Assembly (NCBI GenBank): GCA_008973525.1
Contig: WACJ01000184.1
Location: 620,001-684,000, forward strand
Direction: 5' to 3'
DNA length: 64,000 nt
Source of the DNA: Stenopsyche tienmushanensis
Lineage: Eukaryota > Arthropoda > Insecta > Trichoptera > Stenopsychidae
The notes below the pieces were generated by a model that was given only the letters and a program-made list of their open reading frames with translations, made no database searches and was not told the origin of the DNA. This document shows positions 1 through 13,079 of this stretch, piece after piece; the first letter of the stretch is position 1; the number at the start of each line of letters is the position of its first letter. The translations under genes and the position numbers were made by a program.

Positions 1-2593
1 CACAGGAAACCTATGCCTTAATAGCATCGAAAAATTCGCAATGTTATTCTTATCAGGTTTTTATTTTAATTTAGTTTATTCTCATATGAAAAGGATGATA
101 AAGAACTATTTTTGAAAATTGGAAATACTATTTAAGAAATGAAAAAATCCTATTGAAAATTCTTCATAATATTGATTAAGTTCCAATGAAGTTCAATTGA
201 CATAATCACTGAATTATCTTCGTCAAATCCCTTTACAATTTAAGTTAATAATTAATTTTCCCAGGGGTTGTCTGTTTAAAACTGATCATAATTGCTTGAA
301 AGCGCTTTGATTCGATAGTCACGTGCAATTCTTAATGAATTGGTCAATTCCTCAAAATCGTCTAGGAGATCATTCGATAAACGTGATTGTCACGTTACTT
401 ACATAGGTCACATTTCCATTATGGTCTCTAACCACAGCCTTTCATCCCCAAAACACGTGAATTAGTTATCATCATATAATCGCACACCTGTCAACATCTA
501 GCACATTAGCTTATAGCACTCCATTATAATTCCGGCTATGAAACGAATAAAATCATTGCATCAGCTCATACTTTGTAACTTGATGGAAAATTTGTGCCAG
601 AGGAAAACAATAATTCGATTAATCCATATCGCCACAGCTTACGCAACATTCGCTTAAATTTCGCTCTGGAAGTTATTTTTAATAAACGATCAAGATCTAA
701 TCAATTGTTCCAATAAAATGCTTTTACTACAGAGCGAAAAAAATTTAATCGAGATTTTTTTTAAATCTAAAAGATGATAAAAGGCTCTAACGACAATAGA
801 AAAATTGATGAAACAAATTTAAATACTTTGGCTAAATTATAATATGGAATTAATGTCTTAAAATTCAATCTAATCTCTATTTTTAATTGGCTTTGGAATT
901 AGATACACTAAGTTTACAATCAATTGACAAAAATCTTTAAGAATTTATTAACATTCATAATCAGCATTTCATTTAGAGACACTGTTATCAAGTTGTGAAA
1001 TTAATATGAAATTTAAATAAACATCAAATAAAAAAATATTAATGTGAAATTCATCCAAGTGTGGTGCCTAGATGTCAGCACAGAATACACTCAAACCTCT
1101 TTTTGTGCGATTTTGAAGTTATGCAATTTTTTTAAAGCATTTTTTTATTTTTTTATTTCATAAAGAGTACGAATCGAGATATTTTGGATAAAATAGGAAA
1201 TAAATCATCAACACAAATCGAAATTGGGAAAAAAATTATAATTTTGGACTGTGTAAATCACATTGCATCTGCTATTGCTGAATTACGACCACGTCCTTTA
1301 TTCTGGATTAGATTTTTGAAAAAATTGATTTCGTTCCAACTATTAGAGTTATCTCTATTTTAGTGTTTTATTTAAAAAAAAAATGACCTGATAGATCGTT
1401 CATTTACATTTGATTTTTAAGGTTTAATTAATTTTCTATGATGTTAATTTTATTAATCGTACTATATTTTAGTATTGAATATCAAATGATATATTTTTAG
1501 TGTATGATAAATGTGTCTATATTTAGTTAATCCTCTTTTCTCCATCCGGCTCTTTCATAATATGAAATTGCATTTTTATTATTTACTAATGTATCATAGT
1601 TTTAATATCTCTCAGTCTATATGAAATTGCATTAAGCTGCACTAAATCCAATTTCAATGCAAACAGAACGTGCTCATAATGATAATTTTTGGATTAATGG
1701 CATATTATCATCGGAAAAGAGCGAAACTCCTAATTTATATAGACAAAGCAGTTATTTTGAAATACATAATTTCATATAAAACAATATCGATCAATATATA
1801 TATTGAATCTATTACACATCAATTTTGAACAATTTTTCTTTTATAATGCAGTTTTAATTTCATTTTTAGATTTTTTGAGAAAGCTTTAAAAATCTATAGT
1901 TTTTTAAGGGAAAATGGCTACTTTTTATTAAATCTTAATGACTATATGAATGACGAATGACTATTATAATTAACATTTTAAATGAAATTTAATCATTAAC
2001 ACCATAAATACCATACGCACAAATCTGTGCTTTTATCATTTCAAGTTTATACATAAAAGGTAATATCTTAAACATTATTTTAATGGCAGCTTAAAATTTG
2101 TACACCCATGCTTTTTTATACAAATTATTTTTGTGCAAACAAATTTCAGTGCTTGATAATGAACCAGGCTCAATAAATGAACCTCAACACTGTTGATAGC
2201 ACACAATATTCCTTAATTTCTTCAGTCAACGGTCAGGAGGGAATAACAAAATTGGTCAACGATGGGAATGATGCGAATATCTTAATTATCAAAACAAACG
2301 CCTGCTCTCAAGACAACACGAAAAAAAGTCGTCTTATCTTTGTTGAAAGAGCTTAATAGCTTATCCGACGATAGCGATTTCAGTTAATTATACCTAAATT
2401 TTATGACGGTCAAAAAAAACTTTAGAATACGATTTTTTGTTGAATAGTTAGTATGCACATTTGTGAGTTTCTATAAAAAAATATATTAAGAATGATTAGA
2501 CAAAAACATTAAAACGAATAAATATGACAGTTGGATGCGGAAATTGCAAAGTCCAGGGATGCCAACTTGACATCCCTGTGCATTGTTTCGTTT
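1..2593. other. AT-rich non-coding stretch
   Basis: No open frame with coding character and no recognisable repeat end was seen. Two CACGTG palindromes (E-box type) occur at 320-325 and 454-459 in a part (about 290-660) that is visibly less AT-rich than its surroundings, so a regulatory role is possible but unproven. Confidence 0.5.
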
Positions 2594-2710
2594 CATCTGA
2601 CATCTGAGAGTTTAACTTGAAATAAAAACGATTTAATATGAAATGAAAGAATTTAATTTGAGTAGAAAAAGGCTTGATTTAAAATGAAAAGATTTAACAT
2701 GGCGTTAAAA
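2594..2710 (+). repeat. Interspersed repeat with internal ~20-bp tandem units, copy A
   Basis: This stretch matches, in reverse complement, 34388-34508. Both copies begin with CATCTGACATCTGA (plus-strand sense here) and end at TTTAACATGGC. Between these lie four to five imperfect units of the form TTTAAcaTGAAATgAAAA, so it is a short tandem array inside a dispersed repeat. The family is not one I recognise. A non-autonomous DNA transposon is the simplest guess, but no clear terminal inverted repeat or target duplication was seen. Confidence 0.65.
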
Positions 2711-4670
2711 TACTATATAATTGAAAGCTTTTGATTGCAAACAAAGCATTTTTATAACTTAAAAAAAAATATTGTTCATTTATATAGTTAATTTAAGCAA
2801 ATTTCTGTATTTATTTAATAGTTGAGCCATCAGTTTATTTTTTTATGAATTTGATCATTATAAAATTTTAAAACAAATCGTTTTTATGAAAAATATCAAA
2901 TTTAATTTGCTTATTTTATGAAAAATATTTTGGTATTCAAATTACAAAATTGTTATTTTAACTGCTTTAATATTATTTATGCTTTTGTTATTTGTAGATA
3001 ATAGTTTGATCAAATAACATTATTTTTATAACATATCAATATTTCTATTGAGAGACATCTGTGTACAGCACATATATTACTGTGATATTTTAAAATACAT
3101 ACCATATTACTGTAATTTAAGATTGTCATTATAATTTTAATAACGAGAATTTTTTAAATATTTAACAATCATCCTGTACAAAATATTTGATGTTTTAAAT
3201 ATTTTTTCGTCGTTATAATAAAAATACTATGCTTGTCATGTACATTGTTAAGGCCAAAAGGCAACAAATGTCAATAATAGATTGACGTTACGTTGAATAT
3301 GGATTTGGTGTTAGAAAGTCTTTATTCTATGTTGAATTAAAGTTCGTTTTATATCTAAGATATTATCGTATGCTTTCAATGGCTGTTTGATATTAAGTTT
3401 ATTTAACATTTTTAAGTCAACTGTCAGATTTGTGATATATTCGATTCAAAGATCATATTTATCAAGTATTCATTCAGTAAATCGGTGGTAAGATCTCGCT
3501 TATCACCTATACTATTTTCTCATAGAAAAATGCATGTTGCTTATCTTGCATATATTCATTTTCTATCATTGAGAATTACAACGCATTAGCTTATAGTATA
3601 GGTGTAGTTAATCAAAGTAGAATTGAAGATTAAATTGATTTAAATCCCTTCAATTACGAATGATTGCCTTGCTTTCAGTGTGTATTGCACCGAATAAAAC
3701 ATTAAACAATGTTACTGAAATCAAACGAATTCCTCATGTAAAATCATTTACATTTTTAATAGTATTTATATTTATTATAAAATGTTTTCAATCTGTATAT
3801 TTTAATTGATTGGTCAAATGTGTATTTGAAGTCGATGGACAGATTGCATAGATTACACGAAAAATAAGACGGCGTAACATCAAGTCTTATTAGGAACGTT
3901 GATATTAGAGATTCTGAAGTCCCGGGACTCGAGACTTTAATTTTCTCTTAAAAAGTAAATATTTGTATGTGTTACATATGTAAGTATGTGTAAGTTAAAA
4001 GAACCATCTTGTTCTATTTTTCTGAATTATCGTTTTCAAAGTCACATTCTTCAGTGCTTTATACATCTTTATTGGAATATACACTGATTGACTTCTTTCC
4101 ATTATGGACTACAATAATGATAAAATATATATAACAAAATGATACCCCTTTTTTAATATGAGATATATAAAATAAATTATAATAGTCTTTGAAAAATTTA
4201 CTAGAAATTTTTATATTAAAATGCGTTAGCCACCCATTAGAGAACAGACACAAGAACAGCACGAACTAGCTTGAAGTTAGGAGACAAACTGATATTGTAT
4301 TTATAAAACATTGATCTTTTATTTACTCCTTCTGAATGTTTCTACAAATCCATTGTTCTTGGAATTCTTTTAATGGAATTCTGGAATTTCATACAATATC
4401 AATTGGGCGCAGACGTGTTGCATTTTTTTAATGCCTTGTATCCTGTTATACTTGCTTGCATTGAATACAAATCGGACATTTCGACAAATTTCAAAGGTTT
4501 CGGGAGCAAAAAAATGTTTTTTCATTATTAAAATGTACAATATATTAGGCACATTTTAAATCACAAGTTCGGGGCCTTTTTCTCGATACATTATCCCTAG
4601 TTGATATCAATAAAACAACGGTATACACACTCAAAATATTTATTATTGTAAAAATATTTCAAAATTAGCT
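2711..4670. other. AT-rich non-coding stretch
   Basis: Only short random frames are present. Nothing with coding character, no RNA gene and no repeat shared with the rest of the window was recognised. Confidence 0.5.
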
Positions 4671-4674
4671 TTAA

Positions 4675-5208
4675 CCGTTTCGTGAGTACTCACGGTAATA
4701 ACCGATATGACCTTCACTATTCAGAAAGAGCACTCTTGTGCATTGAAGCTCCGAGGCGGACAGAGACAGAGAGAACTTAGCGCAGTTCGGGAGACTGAGA
4801 CGGAGAGCTTCTTCATATGCATCGCATGATTGTATAGATCGTTAAGCCCAAATTTATCGACTTATAATCATTTCGATTTCAAGTGTGTTATTTGTTTACG
4901 CAAAGAAATGATCGAAAATTGCGAGCTATCGACAATGCTTGTTTTTTTAACTTCGCTGCGTGTTGAATGAGTCTTTGTTCAATTATCATTTCCTTCTAAA
5001 GGAGGAGCAAATGAATCGATTTTTTGTGCATTGTTTATGTAAAGAAATGACGCGATCTTGTATGTTATCAAATGTTTATTTACAATTGACTCTGCCTCGA
5101 ATTGAAGATTGTCTTACGCTGATTAGGAGCTGACAGAAAGTAATCGGTGTAAAGCGATTATGATATCAACGACTTCATCGATTTTAAATTTGCTCACTAA
5201 CGAAAAGG
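4675..5208 (-). mobile_element. TTAA-flanked non-autonomous (piggyBac-type) element, copy 1
   Basis: The element is bordered by TTAA at 4671-4674 and 5209-5212. Its ends are inverted repeats: CCGTTTCGTGAGTAC on the left and, in reverse complement, CCTTTTCGTTAGTGAGC on the right. It encodes nothing. The inside carries the hallmark of a family seen six times in this window: a CT/GA-rich core (GACAGAGACAGAGAGA-like) next to AAGAGCACTCTTGTGC, then a conserved segment around TATAGATCGTTAAGCCCAAA. Next to the left end is a 14-bp palindrome, CGTGAGTACTCACG. TTAA duplication is typical of piggyBac transposons, which is why I place it there; the internal sequence itself does not show this. It lies 547 bp beyond the poly(A) candidate side of the CRAL-TRIO gene. 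Confidence 0.75.
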
Positions 5209-5212
5209 TTAA

Positions 5213-5754
5213 AGCCCATATTGAGTAAATTATAAAAAGACATGTTTAAAAAAATCACATTTTGATCACATTTACAATTTAATAACACTAATTCTATATG
5301 GACTATTTTTTCAAAACGTCATAGACTAACATGAATTAATACTCATGGAAAATTAACTTACATTCTTAAATCTAGTTAGTGATTATAGCGTAAGAATCTG
5401 AATAAAATAAATTCAGTTTCCTTTTGAAATAATTTTGTTCTTCTAAGGCAGACAACTAAACTAAAACTATTTTATTCATTTGCCATTCACTTTGTTACAT
5501 AATTTGTTCTTTTCTATGCGATTACATTTAAACCTGACGATGATGACATTTAAACCTAAACCATAAGGTAATTCTATTCTGAATGTAATCATTCAAAGGT
5601 GTGATTATTAAATGCCCAAAATACATTATTTACTGTGTATAAGAGTAATTTAATTGGTCTTATTATACTAAGTTTATAGGAATTTAGAAAACCACTGATC
5701 TAAAATTATTGCTAATCTTTTTAAAAAATGTTAAAGTACGGATTTCTATTATTT
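5213..5754. other. Intergenic, downstream of the CRAL-TRIO gene
   Basis: AT-rich sequence without coding frames. It separates the TTAA-flanked element from the 3' end of the minus-strand gene. Confidence 0.5.
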
Positions 5755-5760
5755 TTTATT
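5755..5760 (-). terminator. Candidate poly(A) signal AATAAA
   Basis: On the minus strand AATAAA lies about 185 nt after the stop codon of the CRAL-TRIO gene. It is the nearest canonical signal I found. In such AT-rich sequence the motif is common by chance. Confidence 0.4.
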
Positions 5761-5945
5761 CTATAAAATTTCATATTTATAATACCATAAATAATAACAC
5801 AATCATCACATAATAAATTTTGAATAGTATTTGTTATATAGGTGTTTTTGTATTTAGAAACTATTCAAAAATAAATTTAATTTTCCCTAAAGACATAAAA
5901 GGTGTTATTATTTATCGTTAATATAAAATGTTCTTATGTAATTGT

Positions 5946-7311
5946 TCATTCTTCGTTGATTATGGCTTTACTACCTTTATTATCAGTTCCGTCCTCTGAT
6001 TTGTTTGATAATTCCGTCTTATCAAATTTATATCCCAATGATTTCATCTCTTTAACGATATCATAGTTTTTCTTCAGAGAATCTATCCAATGCGTATATG
6101 GATAATCAGGTCTTACCCCGCCGTATTTTTCCGGTAAATATGCAGGCTTAATGTGCTGGTGTAACGACTCCATGTCTGATCCGTGGAAGAACACTTTTTC
6201 CCTCATACGTTCGTCCAAAAATGGTTTAAACACTGCATATACAGTTTCAAATATCCAAGATTGAAATACAATGTGAAGCGCGTGTGTTTTCATGGGAAAA
6301 CTTGTCTAGAAAAATTAAATAAAACACTTGAAATATAATAACGTCCACCTGAAAAATGATAAATAGTTAGCAGTATACTAACCACCATGAGTTTAATAAC
6401 ACGTGATGCAACGGAAGGTGTCACTTGCCAAGCATGCTGCATAGAAAGATTTTCAAAATCAAAAATTGCAACACCGCCCAATATTTGAGCTCTTTGTTCT
6501 AAAATCCCCAGTTCCAAAACAACTAGTGTTGCTTTAAATATTTCCTCCACTGTATATTCATTTGGATCCCAGTTACCTATAATAAAATTGATGATATTTT
6601 ACTATGTATTCATTTTTTAGGATATTATTTGCAGTTACAGTCAGTCCACTGCAGGACTAGGGATTCTTCAATATCCAATTATAGAAAAGGATTTCATCCA
6701 TTTGTATAATATATCCATCTGATGCCAGATGTTTTTACCGCAAGGCAATTAAATATTATTTTTTATAATTACCAACTCTATAAATCATGAGCCTTCTTCC
6801 AGTTTGTTCCCTGTATGGAGCTACAGATAAAACATCCGCATCGCCAATGTGTCGTAGCTTCAAAGGCTCAACATCAGTAAATATTTCTGGATTTTCTTCT
6901 TTGAATAAGTAATAATTTACTACCTATAAACAAAATATTTAAATGTTTTAATACTGTAAAAATACTTCTAATAATATGTAATATTTATACACTTACTAAT
7001 CTATGCGCTCTTTCCACTATGAAAAATCTTGCTCGTAAAAATCTCAATAAGAACGCATCATCCGTTCGGTGCGGTATACACTCACCGCGCTCTGAAATCA
7101 ATAAAATAATCTCATTTATATAAAAAAAATCAATCAAAAGGTCAATCGTCTTGATATTCATTAATTAGAGCATACCGTATATCATGTCGCGTAAGTCTTG
7201 TAAAATTTTTGCTCGTGTATCTGGATTTTCACCCAAAACGTCCCGTGCATATTCAATCACATCCGGCGGAGGTTCACCCAAATCCAATTCTGCAGCCCAC
7301 TCTTCTGGCAT
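5946..7311 (-). CDS. CRAL-TRIO lipid-transfer protein (alpha-tocopherol transfer protein-like), five exons
   Basis: Exons, in transcript order, are 7311-7176, 7091-6997, 6923-6773, 6576-6383 and 6305-5946 (stop at the low end). All introns are 76-206 bp with GT-AG ends, and the joined 936 nt give 311 residues without a stop, which is strong proof of the model. The start ATG follows SSEK, which is also open, so a 5' exon joined at the acceptor at 7343-7344 is likely; I chose the first in-frame Met of this exon (MPEEWAAELDLG). Residues about 40-78 form the CRAL-TRIO N helical domain (DDAFLLRFLRARFF); about 95-265 form the lipid-binding CRAL-TRIO fold, with REQTGRRLMIYRVGNWDP, QILGGVAIFDFENLS and FHGSDMESLHQHI near PEKYGG. 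Such proteins are cytosolic and shuttle hydrophobic ligands such as tocopherol, retinoid or phosphoinositide between membranes; the ligand here is unknown. There is no signal peptide. Length and motifs fit the family, and no damage is visible. Confidence 0.95.
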
Positions 7312-7342
7312 TTTTTCTGAAGAATTACCCTTATCTTTGCCC

Positions 7343-8086
7343 CTGTATAATAAAAATTGTTTACTTCATTTATTCGCACTATACTTTACCACAAAGCTGT
7401 ATTTAATATCAATCGATACATTATTTTCATCACGTGTTTGTGGTTTTCGTTGAAATGAATCATTAATCATGAATATTAAATTGCTGTTACATGGATATAT
7501 TTTTCAAATTGAACACTTGATATGATTAAGTGTGAATTTAATGCATGACTGTGAATAAATATTATATGTATGATTTTTTATTGGTATTTTTTGTGTTTAT
7601 ATATGTTTAATATGAGATACGAACTCGGCCATATTTTGTATTGGTCAGCGATAGATCTAGTAGTTCAGGAAAGCTCTGATCTTGTATTAATAATACACTT
7701 TAATGAGAACTCATATGCTCTCAATTGTAGTTCAATAATGAAATATTACAGTACTTTATTTAAGCTGTTCACTTCACTCATACATGATATGCACTAAATA
7801 TTACAAAGGAACTGATAAGCACTGCTTTTGCAATAATACGTGTTGATTAAGTTTATTTTTGTTTTTCATAATTATCTCCTATTTTTAGTAAATCAAAGAT
7901 TTATCATAGAATTAGTTGTTATCCCATTTTCAATCAAAATTGCTTGTTTTTAACCATTATATATAATCTTTATCAAAGTCATACAAAATCACAGATAAAT
8001 TATTTTCTTAAGCGTTTGAACTAAATAATCTTAATCCTGGTATTCATAAACCAAATAATGTTTATTGTGTGTTTATGAAAATATTA
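7343..8086. other. Upstream side of the CRAL-TRIO gene; probable intron or promoter
   Basis: A good acceptor (TTATACAG) borders the first coding exon at 7343-7344, so this stretch is probably the intron behind an untranslated or short coding first exon. I could not place that exon. No other coding frame stands out. Confidence 0.45.
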
Positions 8087-8370
8087 GAGGTACCCATAAG
8101 TAATCAATTAATTTGACAGCGTTAAACTTTAGTTTTTGCTGATACATCGACTGGAAAGGTTGTGTATTTGGTTGTATCTTATTGAGTAGACTCTAAACTT
8201 CATTTATCCATCAACAGATAAAAATAAACTCCATATCTACATCACGACAAAGACGCAGCCGTCAAAAGAACATATTTGCCATCTTATGCTCTTATACTTT
8301 AAAATGAAACTTTGTCTGAAAGATGGCAAAGAGCTTCAATTTGAAATAATTGATTACTTATGGTTACCCT
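8087..8370. mobile_element. 284-bp mariner-type MITE
   Basis: TA dinucleotides at 8085-8086 and 8371-8372 flank the unit. The terminal inverted repeats run about 27 bp: left GAGGTACCCATAAGTAATCA, right in reverse complement AGGGTAACCATAAGTAATCA, then both continue ATTA. There is no coding capacity. Size, TA duplication and end length fit a Tc1/mariner-derived miniature element. The internal part contains a further imperfect inverted pair around GCCATCTT / AAGATGGC. Confidence 0.8.
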
Positions 8371-10027
8371 TAATAGTTAATTCATAAGCTTTTAATATAA
8401 AAAAGGTTCAAAGTTATGTTTATTCTGCGGTATTTAATACAAAAAAAAAATCTGAGATAGGTTTGCCGTTATAAAATATGCATTTCAGCATTAAAATTTG
8501 CATTTTCAATTCCACTACATTTGCAATGGTCTAATAAAATAAAGTCTATTGTTTTATCGGTAGTAGGGTGGGAATTTAGGAACAATGCTGAATGAAATTA
8601 TATATATTTTGTGTGTGAAAATATGAAACTTACAATACTTTCTGTTTTTCTCACATTCTTAACAATATAAAAACTATCAATTACATAATGCTTTTTTATA
8701 TTTCCATTCTCATATAAAGCATGTTTCAAACTTGTTTAAACAAAACTATTGTATAACAACATACACATCAGAAGGTTGTAAAACAACAACAAATAGATAT
8801 TTTATGACGTTCCATGAATTTATTGATTTATATAATTAATGAAACTTTGATCAAAATTGAACGTTAAATCAGTTATTTCATGGCATAAGTAAACTTCTAA
8901 TAGTATTGAATATATTATTTACATCAGACTCGGTATCATATTATTTAAAGTCGTATTATTACAATATGTAATTGATACGCAAGCAAGATGATTTAATATA
9001 TTATTTCTTCTCGTCTATGTAGTATTCATAAAGATAAACGTTTATATTATTAGCATGTTGCATAACTCTATACTTAGATTTGAAAAGAAAGTCTTTTTGA
9101 AATGTCAACAATGCTCTTAGCAATGCACATTTAAGCAGTAAGGTTTCAAATAGTAATTGTATCTTAAATGTCAACTTTCATTTTTTTATGCAACATTTTG
9201 ATGGATGTGTAATGATGAAATTATTTCTATCTCGACCATATTTTCTTTTAATTGTTCACTGTTTAATAATTCATACAAATTGTATACAAAATTATGATTA
9301 CAGATATTTATTTTATATTCACAATTCAAAATATTAAAATAGTTTGCAATTTTTCAGATTTATGAAGCATTTTTATCATCATTGCCCTTGTATTCAGGAA
9401 ATGAATCATTGTTTTTTCTGTGAAGTTGAATTTATTTTTAATGGCCATATATAACATTGGCTTAATGTTGCATCACTGAAGTTGTATAAATTGTGATGTT
9501 TCAATAAAAGAAAATCGTTTAGACCTTGGTTTCTTTATTGCACAAAGAAAATTCTCATTGTCTAGACTTTGTTTCTAAGTATATTTCCCGCTCGTAGATA
9601 TTTGGACACTTCCTATGCAAAATGAATAAACCAATTATGATATAAGCAGACTGTGTTAGTATGACAATGGGTCATACGTGTTCCATATTTATCTTTTGTC
9701 AGAAAATGTAAACGGAAGCTACAAATAAAGATAGCGAACAAAGGAAATGACGTTTAATGATCTTATGTCATCCCAATTGCTGATTTGTTCATGGCTTCGT
9801 CATTATTTTCAATCTTAACAAAGGAATATATATATATTCGAATTATCTAATATAATTCAATCCACGATTGATGAAAAGTAGAAAGTAAATCCACCCGATA
9901 AGCAGAATTTTCATAGAAATTGTTGTTAATTAAATAATAAGATTACTTTGAGAATTTATTTTTCCAACAAAAAAATAATATTTTTTAATATTTGATACTA
10001 AAAATAGTACTGGGGTGTGGGGTGAAA
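8371..10027. other. AT-rich non-coding stretch
   Basis: Long AT-rich tract without coding frames, RNA-gene signals or repeat ends that I could match elsewhere in the window. Confidence 0.5.
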
Positions 10028-10394
10028 AGCTTGCAGCATAAATTGAGAGTCATGTAACATATGTGGATAATTTAATAGTTGTGTTTCTGGACTATTATTA
10101 TGACAGTCTGGCGACTGAGTGCTGTTGGTTTTAGGAAGAAAAGGGGTTGAAATGTAATGAAAATTCAACATGATTAAGTCATACTGTCAAAATAGTTTAT
10201 TTTATTTTCTATAAATTAATAAAATAATCAATCATTTATAAGTGATGCCAGACTATTTCCTGCTTGTTAAGATAGTACCAGAATGGTTCAAACTCACATA
10301 AACCTTATAATAAATAATTTACGTTTATAAAAACGCCATTACACTATTAAATGATCCATATATGTTAGATGACTCTCAATTTATGCTGCCAGCT
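10028..10394. mobile_element. 367-bp MITE with long terminal inverted repeats
   Basis: The ends are inverted copies over roughly 55 bp: AGCTTGCAGCATAAATTGAG at the left and, in reverse complement, AGCTGGCAGCATAAATTGAG at the right, both followed by AGTCATstTAACATATrTGGAT-type sequence and TTTAATAG. There is no coding frame. No target duplication is evident, so the superfamily is undecided (hAT, Mutator or other). Confidence 0.7.
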
Positions 10395-11028
10395 CTCAGT
10401 CTATATGTAAATATGATTAAATATGTAATCATATTGGTATGTTCTTTGTTTAGTTGATATATCTTATCATAATGCATATAAAGATGTAATAATAACCTAA
10501 TTAAACTATTACTCAATACCAGTTTTTTAAACACTTACACACAAACCGTTGTATGTAAATGCCATACATTTTAGTGCATACAAAAAAAAATCTAATAAAA
10601 ACATCTGCTGGTAAACCTATGCTTAGACGCCCTTGTTGCTCGGTTGTTGCCTATAATGATGATGGATGATTTCGATTTTTTGCAGCTGTTGAGCTATGAA
10701 TAACCTCAATCTTTATTCTGACAAGAAGTTTGGTAATACATTGTGAGCTAAATTTGTGTATGTGTTGAAATATGATCAAAATATTATTGTTTTCTTTCTT
10801 ACAATTCCTTGAAATCCAGCTCTGTACCACCCACATGTTCTTCCAAGCTAAATGTAATATCTGTATTCTAATACTAACAATTATATTATGGAAAAGTTAA
10901 ATATAAACACATTACGTATGTGTGTGTATTGTTATATGCGTGTATATGCTGACATGTTATAAACGTTTTGTTGGGCTTGTGAGATGCAATTGGTATGACC
11001 AATCCTAAAATACGACACTGTTAATTAA
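10395..11028. other. AT-rich non-coding stretch
   Basis: No gene or repeat recognised. Confidence 0.45.
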
Positions 11029-11342
11029 TTGACCCTTTGAGCAGTGAGCTAATTTTAAATCATCATAAACTTAGATGCTATATTTGTATGTCCGCCACTT
11101 ATCATTCAATTATCTATCCGGACCGTCGCAGCGTGTATGAAGCTTGTACATAAATAAATAAACACTGTCGATGGCGCAAGTTCGGCTCTATGCAATGTGC
11201 GCAGGAAGCTCTCTGTCTCTGTTTTCCCATGCACAGTTACGTTTTTTTCCGACTTTGTCTCTCTCCGAGCTCAACGCACAAGAGTGCTCTTTCTGAATCA
11301 CTGAAATTCGCTCGCAAATACGCGATCATCCCACTATACAGA
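11029..11342 (+). mobile_element. TTAA-flanked element family, copy 2 (shortened)
   Basis: TTAA lies at 11025-11028 and 11343-11346. The left end carries CCCTTTGAGCAGTGAGC (starting at 11033), the 5' end sequence of the family. The core motif AAGAGTGCTCTTTCTGAAT follows a CT-rich run. It is shorter than the 0.5-kb copies because the middle segment with the 'ATTCGGTCATTT' motif is missing. Confidence 0.65.
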
Positions 11343-11346
11343 TTAA

Positions 11347-12143
11347 AGTGATATTTTTTCTTAGCCTGATAATCATTTTTGATAATGAATCGATTAAAAT
11401 TAAATTCGTCATCTCTTTTTGCTATTTCATACTAAATAAAGACAGAGCATAACACCATCTTCCGGAAAGGAAGCAGTTGAACAACTCAACAAAGCGATCC
11501 AAAGAGACCTTGATTTTTTTGTTATTTGAGCTTAAAAACAACAGAGATCACCTAATGTACCCGAATAACTAATTTTGGGTCGATCTAAATCTTGCAAGCA
11601 ACATAAATGCCATTGACCAACGGACATTGAGAAATTATGACTAAGCAATATCGCCAAGTACAGAATTCGAAGACGTTTGCATCGAGTAGCCGAAATTGCA
11701 TAATCAATTGATAGTACATAGTATTTTTTTCAATACTATATTGACCAACTGGGTCATACTTCCATCATGCTTGAATTGAAATTCTAGAACACAAAATACA
11801 TCCAAAAATATGAAATCATATAAAATAGCATTAATTTTAGCAAGATAGTGCCTTCCTTGATACTCTAAAAATTTATCAAGGTTGAATTAAGCACAAAGTA
11901 AGCCAATGATGTTGTTATGTGTTAAATATAATCGTTTATTAATTTATTTTAACGATATGCTTCGTTTCCGTTCTTATAGTATTTTGACATATTTCCTATG
12001 CGCCATTTGCAAAGTTATGGCACAAAAAGAACCCTTGAACTATTCCTAATATGATTCGATAAATATATTTTTATATGGTTAACGCAAAAAAAACATATAA
12101 ATAAAGTTAACGATCTTATGCAAAGTTCAAAGACTCAAGAATC
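11347..12143. other. Non-coding stretch, slightly less AT-rich
   Basis: From about 11450 to 11780 base composition is more even and short open runs occur, but stops break every frame within a few dozen codons. I recognise no protein family. Confidence 0.4.
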
Positions 12144-12168
12144 TCACTTCTGACACCATTGTAGCGAC
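12144..12168 (-). other. LTR/primer-binding-site-like motif, inverted partner of 16060-16085
   Basis: On the minus strand this reads GTCGCTACAATGGTGTCAGA followed by AGTGA. The same motif is on the plus strand at 16060-16085. A TGGTGTCAGAAGTG tract directly behind an ...ACA end resembles the primer-binding region next to an LTR in some insect retroelements. No gag or pol frame was found beside it, so this may be only a relic. Confidence 0.3.
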
Positions 12169-13079
12169 TACAAGTCCTCGATGAAGTCTGCGTACAAATT
12201 TGGTTTAACTGCATTTGATCAAGTGGTTTTCACATGATGCTATTCACAACACCGATGTATTCACAAAAATAATAAAATGGCATACGTTTTGGAAGATTTC
12301 TCAATGTTTAATGTGGTTTGTATACATTTTAAGTACTCCCGAAATATATCAATAAAAATTCATTGATTTTTATTCCAATGGATACTTTGAATCTGTGTTC
12401 ACTTCTCCTATTCTTTTTACATAGTAATTGCGTCAGATATAAAATTGAATGCATGAGATTGTGTCATCCTTATATCGATCTATTATAGTCATTCTCCTAT
12501 CACACAGTGAAAAGATAATTACGCTACATTTCACTTTGCTGCATTTTATAAAATCCTATCCGCATTCGAATGCATACATTTTGCTCTTCGTTTAGAAATA
12601 TAATCTGAACGATAGATTTATTAAAAGGTATACAAAATAATTATGAATATTTAGAAAATAACGTTTTGGGTTTCTAAAAAAGGCACATCTCCAATAAATT
12701 CCTCAAACAAAATAAGTACGAGATTGTGTACTTCGTCATTGATCATAAGATTGTGATTGAGTTCGTTAAGAAAAATATGAATTAGCATAATTAGTTTTTA
12801 ATTGGCCAGAGAATATTGTTGATTTAAATGCCATGGGTTATTACCAAGGACAAAGTTGTATGCAATGCGAAATAACACAATACATCAATCAAAGATGTTA
12901 GGATAAACGAAGTCTCAGTTAATTATTGCAGACGTCTTAAAAATCACACCAATTAGTTTGACCATTGATATACTAAATATTAACAGCTTTGACAATTCTA
13001 TTAAACATTTTCTTTCTCGAGTAAAAGCCTTTGAGCCAGACCAATATGCGTCAACATGGTGCACCCATATAACATTTTT
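12169..13079. other. AT-rich non-coding stretch
   Basis: No coding frame with family resemblance, no RNA gene. Possible LTR remnant at the left edge cannot be delimited. Confidence 0.4.

Noticed and set aside
7184..7453. Plus-strand frames over the first coding exon of the CRAL-TRIO gene
   Set aside because: They are antisense shadows of a well-supported exon.
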